The position numbers were made by a program, and so were the translations under genes. Shown piece by piece: positions 1 through 11,000 of a DNA stretch of 64,000 nt. The DNA lies in contig OX392541.1 in the NCBI GenBank assembly GCA_947623455.1, forward strand, positions 6,276,701 to 6,340,700, given 5' to 3'. Under the pieces are notes generated by a model that was given only the letters and a program-made list of their open reading frames with translations, ran no database searches and was not told the DNA's origin. How positions within the stretch are numbered: the stretch's first letter is position 1; each line of letters opens with the position of its first letter. Source of the stretch: Mimachlamys varia (Eukaryota; Mollusca; Bivalvia; Pectinida; Pectinidae).

Positions 1-476
1 GCCTGTCCTGTGGTGTTACCGTGATGTCCTTATACGGTAATCTTTATATTAGTGTACGTGTCCAGGTATGCCAGGTAAGAAAGTCGTGCGTAAATGTGTG
101 TGTGAGGATAATAAAACCCTTGTGAGGACCGCGCATTGCGCAGAAGGCCATTTTATATAGGATCAACATACATGTACTAAACCTCCTCCGGAGTTTAGAC
201 ATACCCGGTTACCGACATATAATACTGGACACAACTTGACAGTTGCTGAAGGTAATTATTATATACCGTAGTCATATTTTGGGAGTAATGTATATCTATT
301 TTATATTAATTGGTTATTATGTAACCAATGTAATAGTATATATCTAAGGCCATTTATATTATATATTTCAGGGGTTTTTTTTATCATTTCGTCGGTATTT
401 GTACTAGCCGTTACAAGGGGTCAATAAAGAACTAATCCACACAAATGCTGCTTCACTGGTTTTATTTGCTGTGACA
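1..476 (+). repeat. 5' LTR of the Gypsy element (3' part)
   Basis: The sequence matches 7618-8093 base for base apart from two substitutions. It ends in GCTGTGACA just before the primer-binding site. It contains AATAAA-type sequences near 109 and 422 that could serve as polyadenylation signals for the element's transcript. Confidence 0.97.
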
Positions 477-478
477 TT

Positions 479-496
479 TGGCGCCCACGTAGGGAC
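479..496 (+). promoter_or_regulatory. Primer-binding site for minus-strand DNA synthesis
   Basis: TGGCGCCCACGTAGGGAC starts two bases after the LTR end. The leading TGGCGCCC would pair with a tRNA 3' end finishing in GGGCGCCA, as in tRNA-Lys-primed elements, but the middle of the site differs from the usual lysine site. The primer tRNA is therefore not certain. Confidence 0.8.
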
Positions 497-1434
497 CCCG
501 ATGGTGCAAGACAACGAAAACCCCAGCGGGAGGAGGTACCAAGATTCCCCGACGACGGACCGAGATTGAGCGACGTCTTGGAGATTCTGGAAAATCCGCA
601 ACGGTGAAATGCGCGCAACAATTTATGTATCCTATTCATCGTCCGCGAAGTGTTATTTGTGTTAGCCATGGCTATATAGAAAATGAAAATATCATTTAAT
701 TCCATGTGGAAACAACGAGGATATCCACTACAACGCTTTTACGCTAGCTACGTATACGTATAACTCTGCTATCTACAGTACTGTGAAGCGAACGCGCCTG
801 GAATGACACAAGCGTCTATAAGACCTGGACCCAACCGGAAACATGAAGGAAGAAATTGATGGACACACATTTGACATTTGTTTTTTTGGTGATGAATTGC
901 TCAATAATGTAAAATATGTATTTTGATTATGGTAGGATGTATCTATTGGGGTTGTAGTCGATAGGTAGGGTGGTAATACTTGCAGGAATTGACGGTTTAC
1001 TGCTATAACTGACTCGACAGGTGTTGACGCTACTGTAGTTTACCGCGGACTCTGTAAGGCCGGTACGGGAAAAGCGGGGATACGTCTAGTGAATCGCGTT
1101 ATTTGAATGAAAGGAATGTGAGAGCGACAGCGAGTTATTTATCTGTTTATATATTCCATGTTATACGTTCTATGTTATATATTCCATGTTTATTTGTTAT
1201 ATATGTTTTTCGTTTTATATTTATATACCATTGTTCCATGTTGATAGTTTATTTAGTTAACATTAAGGCTCAAAATGATTTTCTATACAAGTTTTGATTG
1301 TTCTTTGCAGTGTAGAAATGTTATGTAGGTATTAATTGCAGTTGTTAGCGGTGTTGCTGTTGAGTGCAGTAGATTTAAAACCTGAATTGCATTGTAGCCT
1401 AGTTTGTAGTTAACCTGCATACCAGACCAGCAGC
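497..1434 (+). other. Gypsy leader, non-coding
   Basis: About 940 bases between the primer-binding site and the gag start. I see no convincing coding region; the small open frames here are short and have no recognisable motif. It probably holds the packaging signal and the long 5' untranslated region. Confidence 0.7.
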
Positions 1435-2679
1435 ATGGATTCACCTGGACTGGAGGAACAAGCACAAGCTGAGGGTGGAGCAGAGGAGGAGGAACAAAGC
1501 GAGGTAAATAGAATGATTTCTGCTCTAAATAAACAACGTTATCGAGTTATTACCGATGCAGAGTACATGGCACTAGTAAGTCATAAGGGACCTATAGCTA
1601 TTGAACCAGTTCTAGCTAGTACTCCTGCTGTAGGAGCGAGACCTAAAATTCCCTATGGAAGGGGAAGGGGGTCAATTGCCATGTATTTAGACCAGACTAG
1701 GGAAGAAAAGAATCCATTTCCAGGTAAGTGGAAAGTAAAAGATGAGATAGTTTCTAATTTGGAGAACACAGATCACCTGAAAGATTGGACAAGGGGAGAT
1801 AACCAGACTGGCCACGATTTGGACACTAGTACCCGTGGTATGGTAAGGATACCGAAAATCTCCAATTTCAGTGGACAAAATTTGAAGGGTGATGCTAACT
1901 ACAATGTGTGGCGTTATGAGATAAGGTGTTTGATGAGAGATGCTAGATACCCAGAGGCTGATATTCTACAGGCGGTAAGGCAATCTCTTAAGGGTACAGC
2001 CAGAGAGATGTTGATCCCTTTAGGTGAGAATGCGTCTGGGGAACAGATTTTAAGGAAACTTGACGGGTTATTTGGTAATGTTGTTTCTGATGAGGTGACA
2101 CTTCAGAAATTTTATACCGAGTCCCAACATGAAGGTGAGTCTGTTACCGCATTTGCTTGTCGTCTGGAAACTCAACTTCAGGCAGCAATAGAGAGTGGGT
2201 ATGTGGACATAGGGTCAAAAGATACCATGCTCAGATCCAAGTTTTGGACTTCACTCTCAGAACGTTTAAAAACACAAACTCGTCATAAATATGAAACCAT
2301 TAAATCTTTTGATGTATTGGTACGGGAAGTAAGAGCTGTGGAAATGGAACTGGGCAATGTTGATAATGTTAAATCAAAACAGGTTGCACAGCACCAACCA
2401 GTACAAATGGACAGTAGTGATGAGAAAATGAATTTGCTTATGTCTCAGTTAGAAAATTTGTGTGATAAGATGAAATCTCTTGAGACAAAAGTAGAGAATT
2501 TGGGATCAAGAAAAAATTCTAATTCTAATTATTCAAACAACTCTAGGAACAACTCCAGGCCTTATGGACAAGGAAATTCAAAGAAGAACCAAGATTATCA
2601 GTCAGGGCAAAGAAAAGGCAAAGATAGAGAGAAGAATCAAGGTAAGAAAACTCACCAAAAGAGTAACTCCCACTGCTGA
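1435..2679 (+). CDS. gag: Gag structural protein, PNMA-like capsid type
   Basis: A 414-residue Gag that should form the particle around the element's RNA. The N-terminus (1-40) is acidic. Residues about 145-310 carry a capsid-like region: an N-V-W-R-Y-E stretch, then G-T-A-R-E-M-L, L-D-G-L-F-G and a helical segment with R-L-E-T-Q-L-Q. This pattern resembles the Gag capsids from which vertebrate PNMA genes derive. The C-terminus (about 365-414) is rich in Asn, Ser, Lys and Arg and probably binds RNA. There is no CCHC zinc knuckle. The start codon follows the leader in an acceptable context (AGCATGG). The frame ends at TGA 2677-2679 inside pol, which lies in the +1 frame. PNMA affinity is inferred from motif memory, not from alignment. 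Confidence 0.88.
   Translation: MDSPGLEEQAQAEGGAEEEEQSEVNRMISALNKQRYRVITDAEYMALVSHKGPIAIEPVLASTPAVGARPKIPYGRGRGSIAMYLDQTREEKNPFPGKWKVKDEIVSNLENTDHLKDWTRGDNQTGHDLDTSTRGMVRIPKISNFSGQNLKGDANYNVWRYEIRCLMRDARYPEADILQAVRQSLKGTAREMLIPLGENASGEQILRKLDGLFGNVVSDEVTLQKFYTESQHEGESVTAFACRLETQLQAAIESGYVDIGSKDTMLRSKFWTSLSERLKTQTRHKYETIKSFDVLVREVRAVEMELGNVDNVKSKQVAQHQPVQMDSSDEKMNLLMSQLENLCDKMKSLETKVENLGSRKNSNSNYSNNSRNNSRPYGQGNSKKNQDYQSGQRKGKDREKNQGKKTHQKSNSHC
2495..2679 (+). promoter_or_regulatory. gag-pol overlap, candidate +1 frameshift region
   Basis: The pol frame has its last upstream stop (TAG) at 2492-2494 and is open from there; gag stops at 2677-2679. Ribosomes must move from frame 1 to frame 2 somewhere in these 185 bases. 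A-rich stretches occur (for example at 2509-2516), but I cannot pick the slip site by eye. Confidence 0.6.
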
Positions 2680-5600
2680 GGGGCAACCAGGGGGAGTGAA
2701 GCAATTAAGACAGCCCTATAAACAAAACAAGAGTAGTCTTAGGAAAAATCTTGTGGGTAGTGCTAGTGAGGCTACTGTAGACATTTGTGGTGTAACTACC
2801 AGGTGTTTAGTTGACACAGGATCCATGGTTACTACTTGTGCAGAAAGGTTTTTCAATTCTTTACCTGATTGTGAACTTAACCCTTTAGAAGATTTTGGGT
2901 TAGAGTTATTGTGTGCTGATGGAAGTACCTTGCCATATTTAGGTTATGTTGAGGCAGACATATTTTGTAAAAGCTTCATGGCTGAGTCTGTGTGTGCTCC
3001 AGTACTTGTAGTACCAGACACTCAGTACAACCAACATGTACCTATCATTATAGGAACCAATGTTCTTAACCTTTTGGATAAGGATAATTGTTTAGGAGAT
3101 TCAGATGAGGATTTTATATGGAAAAAGGCATTAGCAAGCTTATCCCATATTGGTAGTGTGAATACTACAAACAGGAGTCCTTTCAGTATTGGTCCTGGGG
3201 AAAGCAGGGTGATTAATGGTATTGTTAGGAAGAAAGGAGAGTACGACTCTGTGGTAATTGAGACTTGTGGTACTACCCCTGAGGGGTTAGTGGTATGTCC
3301 AAGGCTTGTTAAAGTACCCAAGGGAAGTAATGCTAAGATACCGGTCAGAGTCTGTAATATTTCCTGTCATCCTGTAAGAGTTCGACCTACTTCAGTGATA
3401 TGTACCATTAATGAGGCCAAGGTTGTAAAACATTGGGACCCTGACAAGGGTGAAGGTCATTCTGAAAGTTGTGAAGTAGATGCAGATTTTGATAGTCTTG
3501 GGATCAAACTCAATCTAGAGACGTTAGACTCTGATCAGCAACAAAAGGCTAAGGAAATGTTAGGAGAGTGGAAATCTTTGTTTTCTACCAGTCAGTTTGA
3601 CATAGGGTGTGCTAATTTGGTGAAGCATCAAATCAAGCTTACGGATGAGAAACCATTTAGGTTACCTTATCGCAGGATACCTCCTGCCATGTATGAGGAG
3701 GTTAGGGAACATTTGCAAGAGCTTAAGGCTGTTGGTGTCATTGAGGATTCATGTTCACCTTATGCATCAAATGTTGTCCTAGTAAGGAAAAAGAATGGTC
3801 AACTTCGTTTCTGTATAGACTACAGGACTCTGAACTCGAAAACAGTCAAAGATCAGTATACTTTACCCCGGATCGATGATACCCTCGATTGTCTGGTTGG
3901 TTCAAAGTATTTCTCAAAATTAGATTTAAGATCTGGCTACTATCAAGTAGAAGTCGATGAATGCGACAAAGAGAAGACTGCATTTTCTGTAGGGCCGTTA
4001 GGGTTTTATCAGTTTCGGCGATTACCTTTCGGATTATGCAATGCTCCCTCAACATTCCAAAGACTTATGGAGAGATGCATGGGGGATAAAAATCTTCTAG
4101 AATGTCTGATTTTCCTGGACGATATTTTAATATTCTCCAAATCATTTGAGGAACAGTTGGAAAGGTTGGCTGGTGTGTTTGAGAGGTTAGAAACTCATGG
4201 GTTGAAGTTAAATCCTAGCAAATGTGAGTTTTTCAAATCTAGAGTTCAGTACTTAGGTCATGTTGTCAGTGAGGAGGGAATTAGTGCTGATGAGGAAAAG
4301 ATTGAGGCGTTGAAGTCATGGAAACCCTGTCAGACAGTGAAAGAGGTCAGGACATTTCTTGGATTCACAGGCTATTATAGAAAGTTTGTCAAAGATTATG
4401 CCAAAATAGCCAGACCTCTGAATGATTTGCTAGTAGGTCATCCCACTGTCAAGGTCAAGGGCAAGACTAAGAAACAGATTCCATTTGTTTGGAGCAGTGA
4501 CTGTCAGAAAGCTTTTGACACTCTGATTTCTAAACTTATCAGTCCACCCATTCTCGCTTATGCAGACGCTTCCTTAGACGGTCTTGGGGCCGTGTTGTAT
4601 CAGAAACAAGATGGGATGGATAGGGTAATAGCCTATGCCAGTAGGGGTTTAAAACCCAGTGAACGACTGTACCCCGCACACAAATTAGAATTCTTATGTC
4701 TAAAATGGGCCGTAACGGACAAATTCAAAGATTATTTGTATGGTAGGCAGTTTGAGATCTATACTGATAACAATCCATTGACCTATGTTACCTCAACTGC
4801 AAGGTTGGATGCTACAGGCCATAGATGGGTGGCAGAGTTAGCCAATTATACCTTTAAGATCATTTACCGGTCGGGTAAGTTAAACAAAGATGCAGATGGG
4901 TTGTCAAGGAGGTCAGGCCAAACAGAATGTCTATTTCCAGAGACGGTTAAGGCTGTATGTCAGGCTGCAGTGGCTGACAGAGTTCAGTTACCGTTAGCAG
5001 AGAGTTTGGTGATTACCAACTCAATACAGTTACCAGGTACAGAGTTGGATGAGGTGTTGGGATACAGCAGTCTGAATCAAATGGATTGGGCTAAAGAGCA
5101 GAGAGATGATCCTACTATTAAACGTGTGTTGCAGTTAAAGGCTGCGGGAGTAAGATTAGTGGGGAAAAGGTTGGAGGGAGAGTCTGTAGCTGTTAGGAAA
5201 GTGCTGAGAGAATGGAACAGATTAGTTATAGAGAATGGTGTTTTGTATCATGTAAATACTGTTGATAAGTCTGCTCTGAAACAACTGGTGTTGCCAAATA
5301 AGTGGAAGGATAGAGTTTTTGAATGTTACCATAATCATCAAGGTCATCAAGGAAGGGACAGAACATTATCTCTGATAAAACTACGGTTTTACTGGCCTGG
5401 TATGGAGGGAGATGTGGCAAGGGGAGTAACAACGTGTGATCGTTGTATCAGAAGGAAAACCCCTATTACCAGAAAAGCAGAGCTAGTAGGTATACAAACA
5501 TCCGAACCAATGGAACTTGTGTGTATTGACTTTCTGTCATTAGAGGGAAGTAAAGGTGGGTTTGAGGATATATTGGTGATTACAGACCATTACACCAGAT

Positions 5601-6931
5601 ATGCGCAGGCAATACCAACCAGAAATCAGAAAGCTCCCACAGTGGCTAGAGCATTGTTTGATAGTTATATTGTACATTATGGTTTTCCAGCCAGGTTGCA
5701 TAGCGACCAAGGTCGCAACTTTGAGTCAAAGGTTATCAAAGAATTATGTAAGTTGACAGGTATGCAAAAATCACGTACAACACCTTTTCATCCAGAAGGG
5801 GACGGTATGACCGAAAGGTTTAATCAAACATTATTAAAGATGCTCGGTACGTTAGGGGAAGAACAAAAACGGGATTGGAAGACGTATGTTGCACCTTTAG
5901 TACATGGGTATAACGCTGCAGCACATGCGAGTACAGGGTGTTCCCCGTTTTATCTGATGTTTGGTAGGCATCCTAGATTGGCTGCTGATGCATATTTTGG
6001 ATTGCATGAGAGTAATGGTACAAAGTTTCAGCCAAAAACTGAGTATATACGGAAATTACAGTCAAGGTTGCAGTTTGCTTTTAAAACGGCTGAAAAACAT
6101 GCCAGAAAATCTTCTGACAGGTACAAATCCTATTATGACACTAGGGTTAGAAACTCAGTTCTCCAACCTGGAGACAGAGTCCTTGTCAGAAATGTCAACC
6201 TCAGAGGTAAGTCCAAACTAGCAGATAAATGGGAGCAAATTCCGTACAAGGTTATGTCAAAACCTCACTCTGACACACCAGTGTATAGGGTTAAGCGTGA
6301 GCATGGGTTCCGTAAAGTGAGGACTTTACATAGAAATATGTTGTTACCTTATGTTGGTTTGGAAAACGTTGAGAAAGGGTCAGAGTTTATCAAGTCAAAG
6401 GACAAGGTCATTGTCAAGGACAAGGTCAGAAGGAGAGATCGTGAACTTACAACCGTGAACTTAGGAGGGAGTAGCTCAGAAACAAGTTCAGATTCAGAGT
6501 CTGAAACTGAGTTTATGGTAAGACCGGTGACTCGGAGTAAGGCACTAAATCCTAGAGCTCAAGAGTTTGTCAATCGGATGAATTCAGTAGCTGGGATACC
6601 TGTTAGTTCTAGGGAAGCTATAAGCATTCCAAGTACTCAAAATTCTTCAACAGAGGGGAATGTGTCGGTTTCTGGAGGGATGTTAACTAGGGTTGAGCCA
6701 GAATCGTTTCATGGCAGAGTAGTCTCCCCTAGTTCGAAATCTGGTAACAGCGTTGAGACCCCACAATCACTAACCAGAGAGGTTGTCTCCCCTGTTCCAG
6801 AGGGTGTATTTAGTCCAGAACCGATAGGAAGTCCTCAGATACGGAGATCAACAAGGGAAAGACATAGGCCTGTCCGATACAATGATTATGTTGTAGGTCA
6901 GATTGTTGAAAACGAATGGGTATTATTGTAA
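2564..6931 (+). CDS. pol: Pol polyprotein: protease, reverse transcriptase, RNase H, integrase
   Basis: The polyprotein copies element RNA into DNA and integrates it. From the first ATG it has 1455 residues, but the frame is open from 2495 and overlaps gag by 185 bases in the +1 frame, so expression probably needs a +1 (or -2) shift. Protease: D-T-G-S at 84-87. Reverse transcriptase, about 390-560: D454 in K-L-D-L-R-S-G-Y and F-L-D-D at 517-520. RNase H: first Asp at 668, with D-A-D-G-L-S-R-R at its end. Integrase: H923, H928, C958, C961 zinc site, then D989, D1048 and E1084, which gives the D-D-35-E spacing. The tail beyond 1330 is Ser-rich and ends with a basic R-R-S-T-R-E-R-H-R stretch. 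No internal stop is seen. Confidence 0.96.
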   Translation: MDKEIQRRTKIISQGKEKAKIERRIKVRKLTKRVTPTAEGQPGGVKQLRQPYKQNKSSLRKNLVGSASEATVDICGVTTRCLVDTGSMVTTCAERFFNSLPDCELNPLEDFGLELLCADGSTLPYLGYVEADIFCKSFMAESVCAPVLVVPDTQYNQHVPIIIGTNVLNLLDKDNCLGDSDEDFIWKKALASLSHIGSVNTTNRSPFSIGPGESRVINGIVRKKGEYDSVVIETCGTTPEGLVVCPRLVKVPKGSNAKIPVRVCNISCHPVRVRPTSVICTINEAKVVKHWDPDKGEGHSESCEVDADFDSLGIKLNLETLDSDQQQKAKEMLGEWKSLFSTSQFDIGCANLVKHQIKLTDEKPFRLPYRRIPPAMYEEVREHLQELKAVGVIEDSCSPYASNVVLVRKKNGQLRFCIDYRTLNSKTVKDQYTLPRIDDTLDCLVGSKYFSKLDLRSGYYQVEVDECDKEKTAFSVGPLGFYQFRRLPFGLCNAPSTFQRLMERCMGDKNLLECLIFLDDILIFSKSFEEQLERLAGVFERLETHGLKLNPSKCEFFKSRVQYLGHVVSEEGISADEEKIEALKSWKPCQTVKEVRTFLGFTGYYRKFVKDYAKIARPLNDLLVGHPTVKVKGKTKKQIPFVWSSDCQKAFDTLISKLISPPILAYADASLDGLGAVLYQKQDGMDRVIAYASRGLKPSERLYPAHKLEFLCLKWAVTDKFKDYLYGRQFEIYTDNNPLTYVTSTARLDATGHRWVAELANYTFKIIYRSGKLNKDADGLSRRSGQTECLFPETVKAVCQAAVADRVQLPLAESLVITNSIQLPGTELDEVLGYSSLNQMDWAKEQRDDPTIKRVLQLKAAGVRLVGKRLEGESVAVRKVLREWNRLVIENGVLYHVNTVDKSALKQLVLPNKWKDRVFECYHNHQGHQGRDRTLSLIKLRFYWPGMEGDVARGVTTCDRCIRRKTPITRKAELVGIQTSEPMELVCIDFLSLEGSKGGFEDILVITDHYTRYAQAIPTRNQKAPTVARALFDSYIVHYGFPARLHSDQGRNFESKVIKELCKLTGMQKSRTTPFHPEGDGMTERFNQTLLKMLGTLGEEQKRDWKTYVAPLVHGYNAAAHASTGCSPFYLMFGRHPRLAADAYFGLHESNGTKFQPKTEYIRKLQSRLQFAFKTAEKHARKSSDRYKSYYDTRVRNSVLQPGDRVLVRNVNLRGKSKLADKWEQIPYKVMSKPHSDTPVYRVKREHGFRKVRTLHRNMLLPYVGLENVEKGSEFIKSKDKVIVKDKVRRRDRELTTVNLGGSSSETSSDSESETEFMVRPVTRSKALNPRAQEFVNRMNSVAGIPVSSREAISIPSTQNSSTEGNVSVSGGMLTRVEPESFHGRVVSPSSKSGNSVETPQSLTREVVSPVPEGVFSPEPIGSPQIRRSTRERHRPVRYNDYVVGQIVENEWVLL

Positions 6932-7427
6932 ATAAAAAGTTGAAGTTGTTTTCAGATGCAGGCCATGCCATTCTGTTTAATTTAACAGTGAATACTATCA
7001 ATGTGAAATTTATTTTATTGACAATTGTATAATGTATTTTCACACATTGATATTTGATACATTTTGTCATTTCAGGTCCTATATTATTTTCAGGATTGGA
7101 AATTTTGCATTTATGAAATTTTGCTAACTTTTATAATTAGGATTTGTATTTCTATTTTAGATATTTGTAAAAGAGTTAAGGTTGTATGTTATGTTGAATA
7201 ATTGTGTTGGGTCTAATGTAATTTAAGTACTTTAATGTGATGGTTGATATTCTTAATGTATATAGTTGGATGTTTATTTTATGTACCTAGTTAAGATATA
7301 TTGAACTTAGTTAATTAATTAACTAATTAATTATTTTACATTTCAGGTAAAATAATTTTTTATTTCAATTTCCTTGTAGATATTTAAGCTAAACAAAGCA
7401 GTCCAGATGTCGGGACGACATTTCCCT
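6932..7427 (+). other. Gypsy 3' non-coding region
   Basis: AT-rich sequence between the pol stop and the polypurine tract, with runs such as TTAATTAATTAACTAATTAA near 7310. No envelope-like third frame is present. Confidence 0.75.
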
Positions 7428-7439
7428 ACAGGGGGAGTA
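7428..7439 (+). promoter_or_regulatory. Polypurine tract, plus-strand primer
   Basis: ACAGGGGGAGTA lies directly before the 3' LTR start TGTCACAGGG. The position and purine content are those of the RNase H-resistant primer of LTR retrotransposons. Confidence 0.85.
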
Positions 7440-8093
7440 TGTCACAGGGTGTAGAACAGGTACTTATATATAACTAACGTAATGTGTACATGTATATGTT
7501 TAGCACACCTGTCCTGTTGGGGAAATTCCCGTGTCTATTATTAGCGTCCTGTCTATCAGTAGTCGTTTCTGTCTAGTCATGTCACGTGTATGTCCATATT
7601 TGGTTGCGTTTGTAATTGCCTGTCCTGTGGTGTTACCGTGATGTCCTTATACGGTAATCTTTATATTAGTGTACGTGTCCAGGTATGCCAGGTAAGAAAG
7701 TCGTGCGTAAATGTGTGTGTGAGGATAATAAAACCCTTGTGAGGACCGCGCATTGCGCAGAAGGCCATTTTATATAGGATCAACATACATGTACTAAACC
7801 TCCTCCGGAGTTTAGACATACCCGGTTACCGACATATAATACTGGACACAACTTGACAGTTGCTGAAGGTAATTATTATATACCGTAGTCATATTTTGGG
7901 AGTAATGTATATCTATTTTATATTAATTGGTTATTATGTAACCAATGTAATAGTATATATCTAAGGCCATTTATATTATATATTTCAGGGTTTTTTTTTA
8001 TCATTTCGTCGGTATTTGTACCAGCCGTTACAAGGGGTCAATAAAGAACTAATCCACACAAATGCTGCTTCACTGGTTTTATTTGCTGTGACA
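7440..8093 (+). repeat. 3' LTR of the Gypsy element, complete
   Basis: A 654-bp LTR that begins TGTCACAG and ends CTGTGACA, giving the usual TG...CA ends and an 8-base terminal inverted repeat. Its last 476 bases pair with window bases 1-476 with two differences. Confidence 0.96.
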
Positions 8094-11000
8094 AGTATTT
8101 CAAAATGAGGTAGTCATAATACAAAAACAAAAACAGTCAAAACTGTCGTTAAACTCCCTTTTCTAGACTTTCAATTTAAAATCTATTCATGACTTTTTTT
8201 TTCATAATATCCCTTCTCATATATCGATTTGAAATAGAATCTAACTGAATATAGGGTGAACTATATAACATTAAAAACATATTTAAAAAAACAAAACATG
8301 TGATTTCACAATGTTTTAACTTTTTATATGAGCATCTAAATGATAATTTTATTCACTTCGCCTATTTGCTCGTTGTCATTACAACGCTAATTATATACTG
8401 GGACACACAAATAACCCCTGTGGGGATGGAGAGCCGCGGGGGTCATCACAGGGGCTCATTCCCCGAACACCAACTCTGGTAACTTGAAAGAAATGTGTTT
8501 ATCATGTATTGATATAACAGCTGGCGTAACCTTGTTTGCAGTTGATACTTCTCTATGTTATTGCAGATGGTGATGAAACCCTTATATTAATACACATGCT
8601 GATATACTAAATGATGACCTTTCATCAATCCCTGTTGGGCTAATCAATGAATGGCAAATTATTTTTAATCCAAATTAAAACAGTAGCATTAACATTTTAC
8701 ACAAATCTGAAAGAAGGTACACGTTAGATCAATATATGACAATATGCATATGTTAATTTACAAACATCTGAAAGAATGTATAAATTAATCAATATATGAC
8801 AATAATTAACACAAATCTGAAACTTATATACATATCAATAAATATATGATAATTTACACATATCTAAAAGGTGTTATATATGCTAATTTTCCTAAATGTG
8901 CAACTGTAGTACCTATTTATAATTTATTTGCAAATATCATTAGTTATTGGGAATCTGATTAGTTACCAGAAGTTGATTTACCTGTGTAATTTACCTGTAC
9001 AGCATTTCTGCTATAGACTATAACTCACAACTGACCACCTACATAAACATGTTTTTATAAGCAGAGTTGGTGTTCAGGGAAGTCCCCATCACAGGTGTGC
9101 AGATGGTGTGTTCCCTGAACGCATACATGTTTAAGACAATAGGTAGAACATCAAAGAGAGGGTAATTATAGTCTATATCATATTTACCTGAGATATTTAA
9201 CCTGTAAATCTACCTGTGCTATTTACCTGAGACATATCACCTAAATAGGCCTAGGTTATACTGAAACTAATGAAACTTCATGAAAGAAAGCTAAGACAAT
9301 AATATAAAATTCAATATTTAATACTACTACATGTAATGTTTTTTATTAATTAAAAGTTTTTATGATTTCATTTAACCTCAGATTACAATTTGTAACAATA
9401 ATAGTGTATACATATATATATAATATACAGATATTAAAAAGTGATACATCATCAGTGCAAAATAATTTTTTATTTTCCATTGATATCATTATGATATTTA
9501 ATAATGAAACTTAATTACGGGGGCTATGAATTGTAAAATATGCTAATGACGATTTTTGATTAATATAACTATAGTTCACTTAAACTGAAACAGTTTCATG
9601 AACACCTAGTTAATTTGAAAATGTTTTATGATTATTTTAATTTCATTATCAATTTTGCTTTAATCATATATTTCTGAGACCATGTTCCAAACATAAATGA
9701 ATCTTTGTTTAATGTGAACAGAATTTTTTGTGCAACACTAGAAGTATTTCAAAACTCTGTAGTAAATTTTTGAACTAGTTGTCATTTTAAGTTGCAGAGT
9801 GAAAACAATTGGATTGTAACTAGGTTTGCCATAAATGAATATGAATTGGTTGTGCAAATATCATAAAGAATTCTAAATTGAAATCTCTGAAATTTTGAAT
9901 TATCTGTCATTTATTACTTTGCCTTTTTCACAATCAATTATATACAGAAGATCTGTATCATGTAATTCAATATTATTCATTTTGTATCATACAATACCTT
10001 GAAATTAAAAAAAAATCTGTAAAAATGTTGAATTTCCTTTTAAATTTTTAAAGAGAAGAGAGAGAGATCGAGAGAAAGAACTAGTATTAGCATCTTAGAA
10101 TTTTAGAATATCGAAGGTTGTACCACAGAGTTTTTTTTTCAGAAATGAAAATTTTCTTTGATTTGCCTTCATAACATCAGAATTAATTAACCTTCCCAAA
10201 GTTTAAATCGGCTTAAATCGGAAGAGATTTGGTAATATGAACTATACCAATAGTCCATTTCTTTATCATTTATATATATATCCGTTTTATTTCTATTATT
10301 TCTTAACCATGTTGTTAAATTTCTATGTGTAATATGCAATCATATGGTGCAACTTGCTTGACCTTGGAGAAAGTTGATAGATTACCACCCTGATTTATAG
10401 CTGAATTTACATTTGACTGAAATCTTTAGAAACAATCAACAAAATGATAATTAAAAAATGATTTTGGAAAAAATGAAAAATTGATGTTTCTCTTCATATT
10501 CATTTTTATTTTAAAAAAATTCTTTATCTATGATGTTCATCTAAATTTCTGTCTCGTGTACCAGTGAAAAAAGCCGGTAAAATACAGGTAAATCAAACTA
10601 ACATTAACGAAATAGACTATAATCATTGTAACAACATGTTCCCTAATACTTGTTTTTAAAATGTATGCAATCAGGGAATCAGCCGTGCAGATGACTTACC
10701 TGTGTGGAGATCTTACGGGAGCCGAACAAAGGGAGGAAGGGGATGGTAGGGACAAAAAGCCTCAAGAGATCGTTCAGTACTGTTAATTGTAATCTTACAC
10801 TTCTGACTAATAAGTAACTATTCTAGGCAAAGTTCACGACATATTTACACACCCTACCAACTGCCAGTTCATACCCAATCTATTACAGGTAAAAATATAA
10901 TTTACATTTTCACACAAGTTAGTCACCCTTATTTTACACTAATAACGACCCCATGTAATGGGAAAAGTTCATATACATCTATTTTATTAATAAGATGGAC

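Larger units (their letters stand above)
1..8093 (+). mobile_element. Ty3/Gypsy LTR retrotransposon, almost complete
   Basis: The element has, in order, a 5' LTR (partial), a primer-binding site, a 0.94 kb leader, gag, pol, a polypurine tract and a 3' LTR. The domain order protease, reverse transcriptase, RNase H, integrase is that of Ty3/Gypsy (Metaviridae). Window base 1 aligns with base 7618, so 178 bases of the 5' LTR are outside. The shared 476 bases of the two LTRs differ at two sites only: a G/T in the T-run near 374 and T/C near 404. Both large frames are open and all catalytic residues that I checked are present, so this is a recent and possibly still competent insertion. The target duplication cannot be tested because the left flank is not in the window. 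Confidence 0.96.

Noticed and set aside
404..705. Minus-strand open frames across the Gypsy LTR and leader
   Set aside because: They overlap the LTR end and primer-binding site and have no protein motif.
5961..6221. Plus-strand frame of 86 residues within pol
   Set aside because: It is a shadow of the integrase-end coding sequence in another frame.
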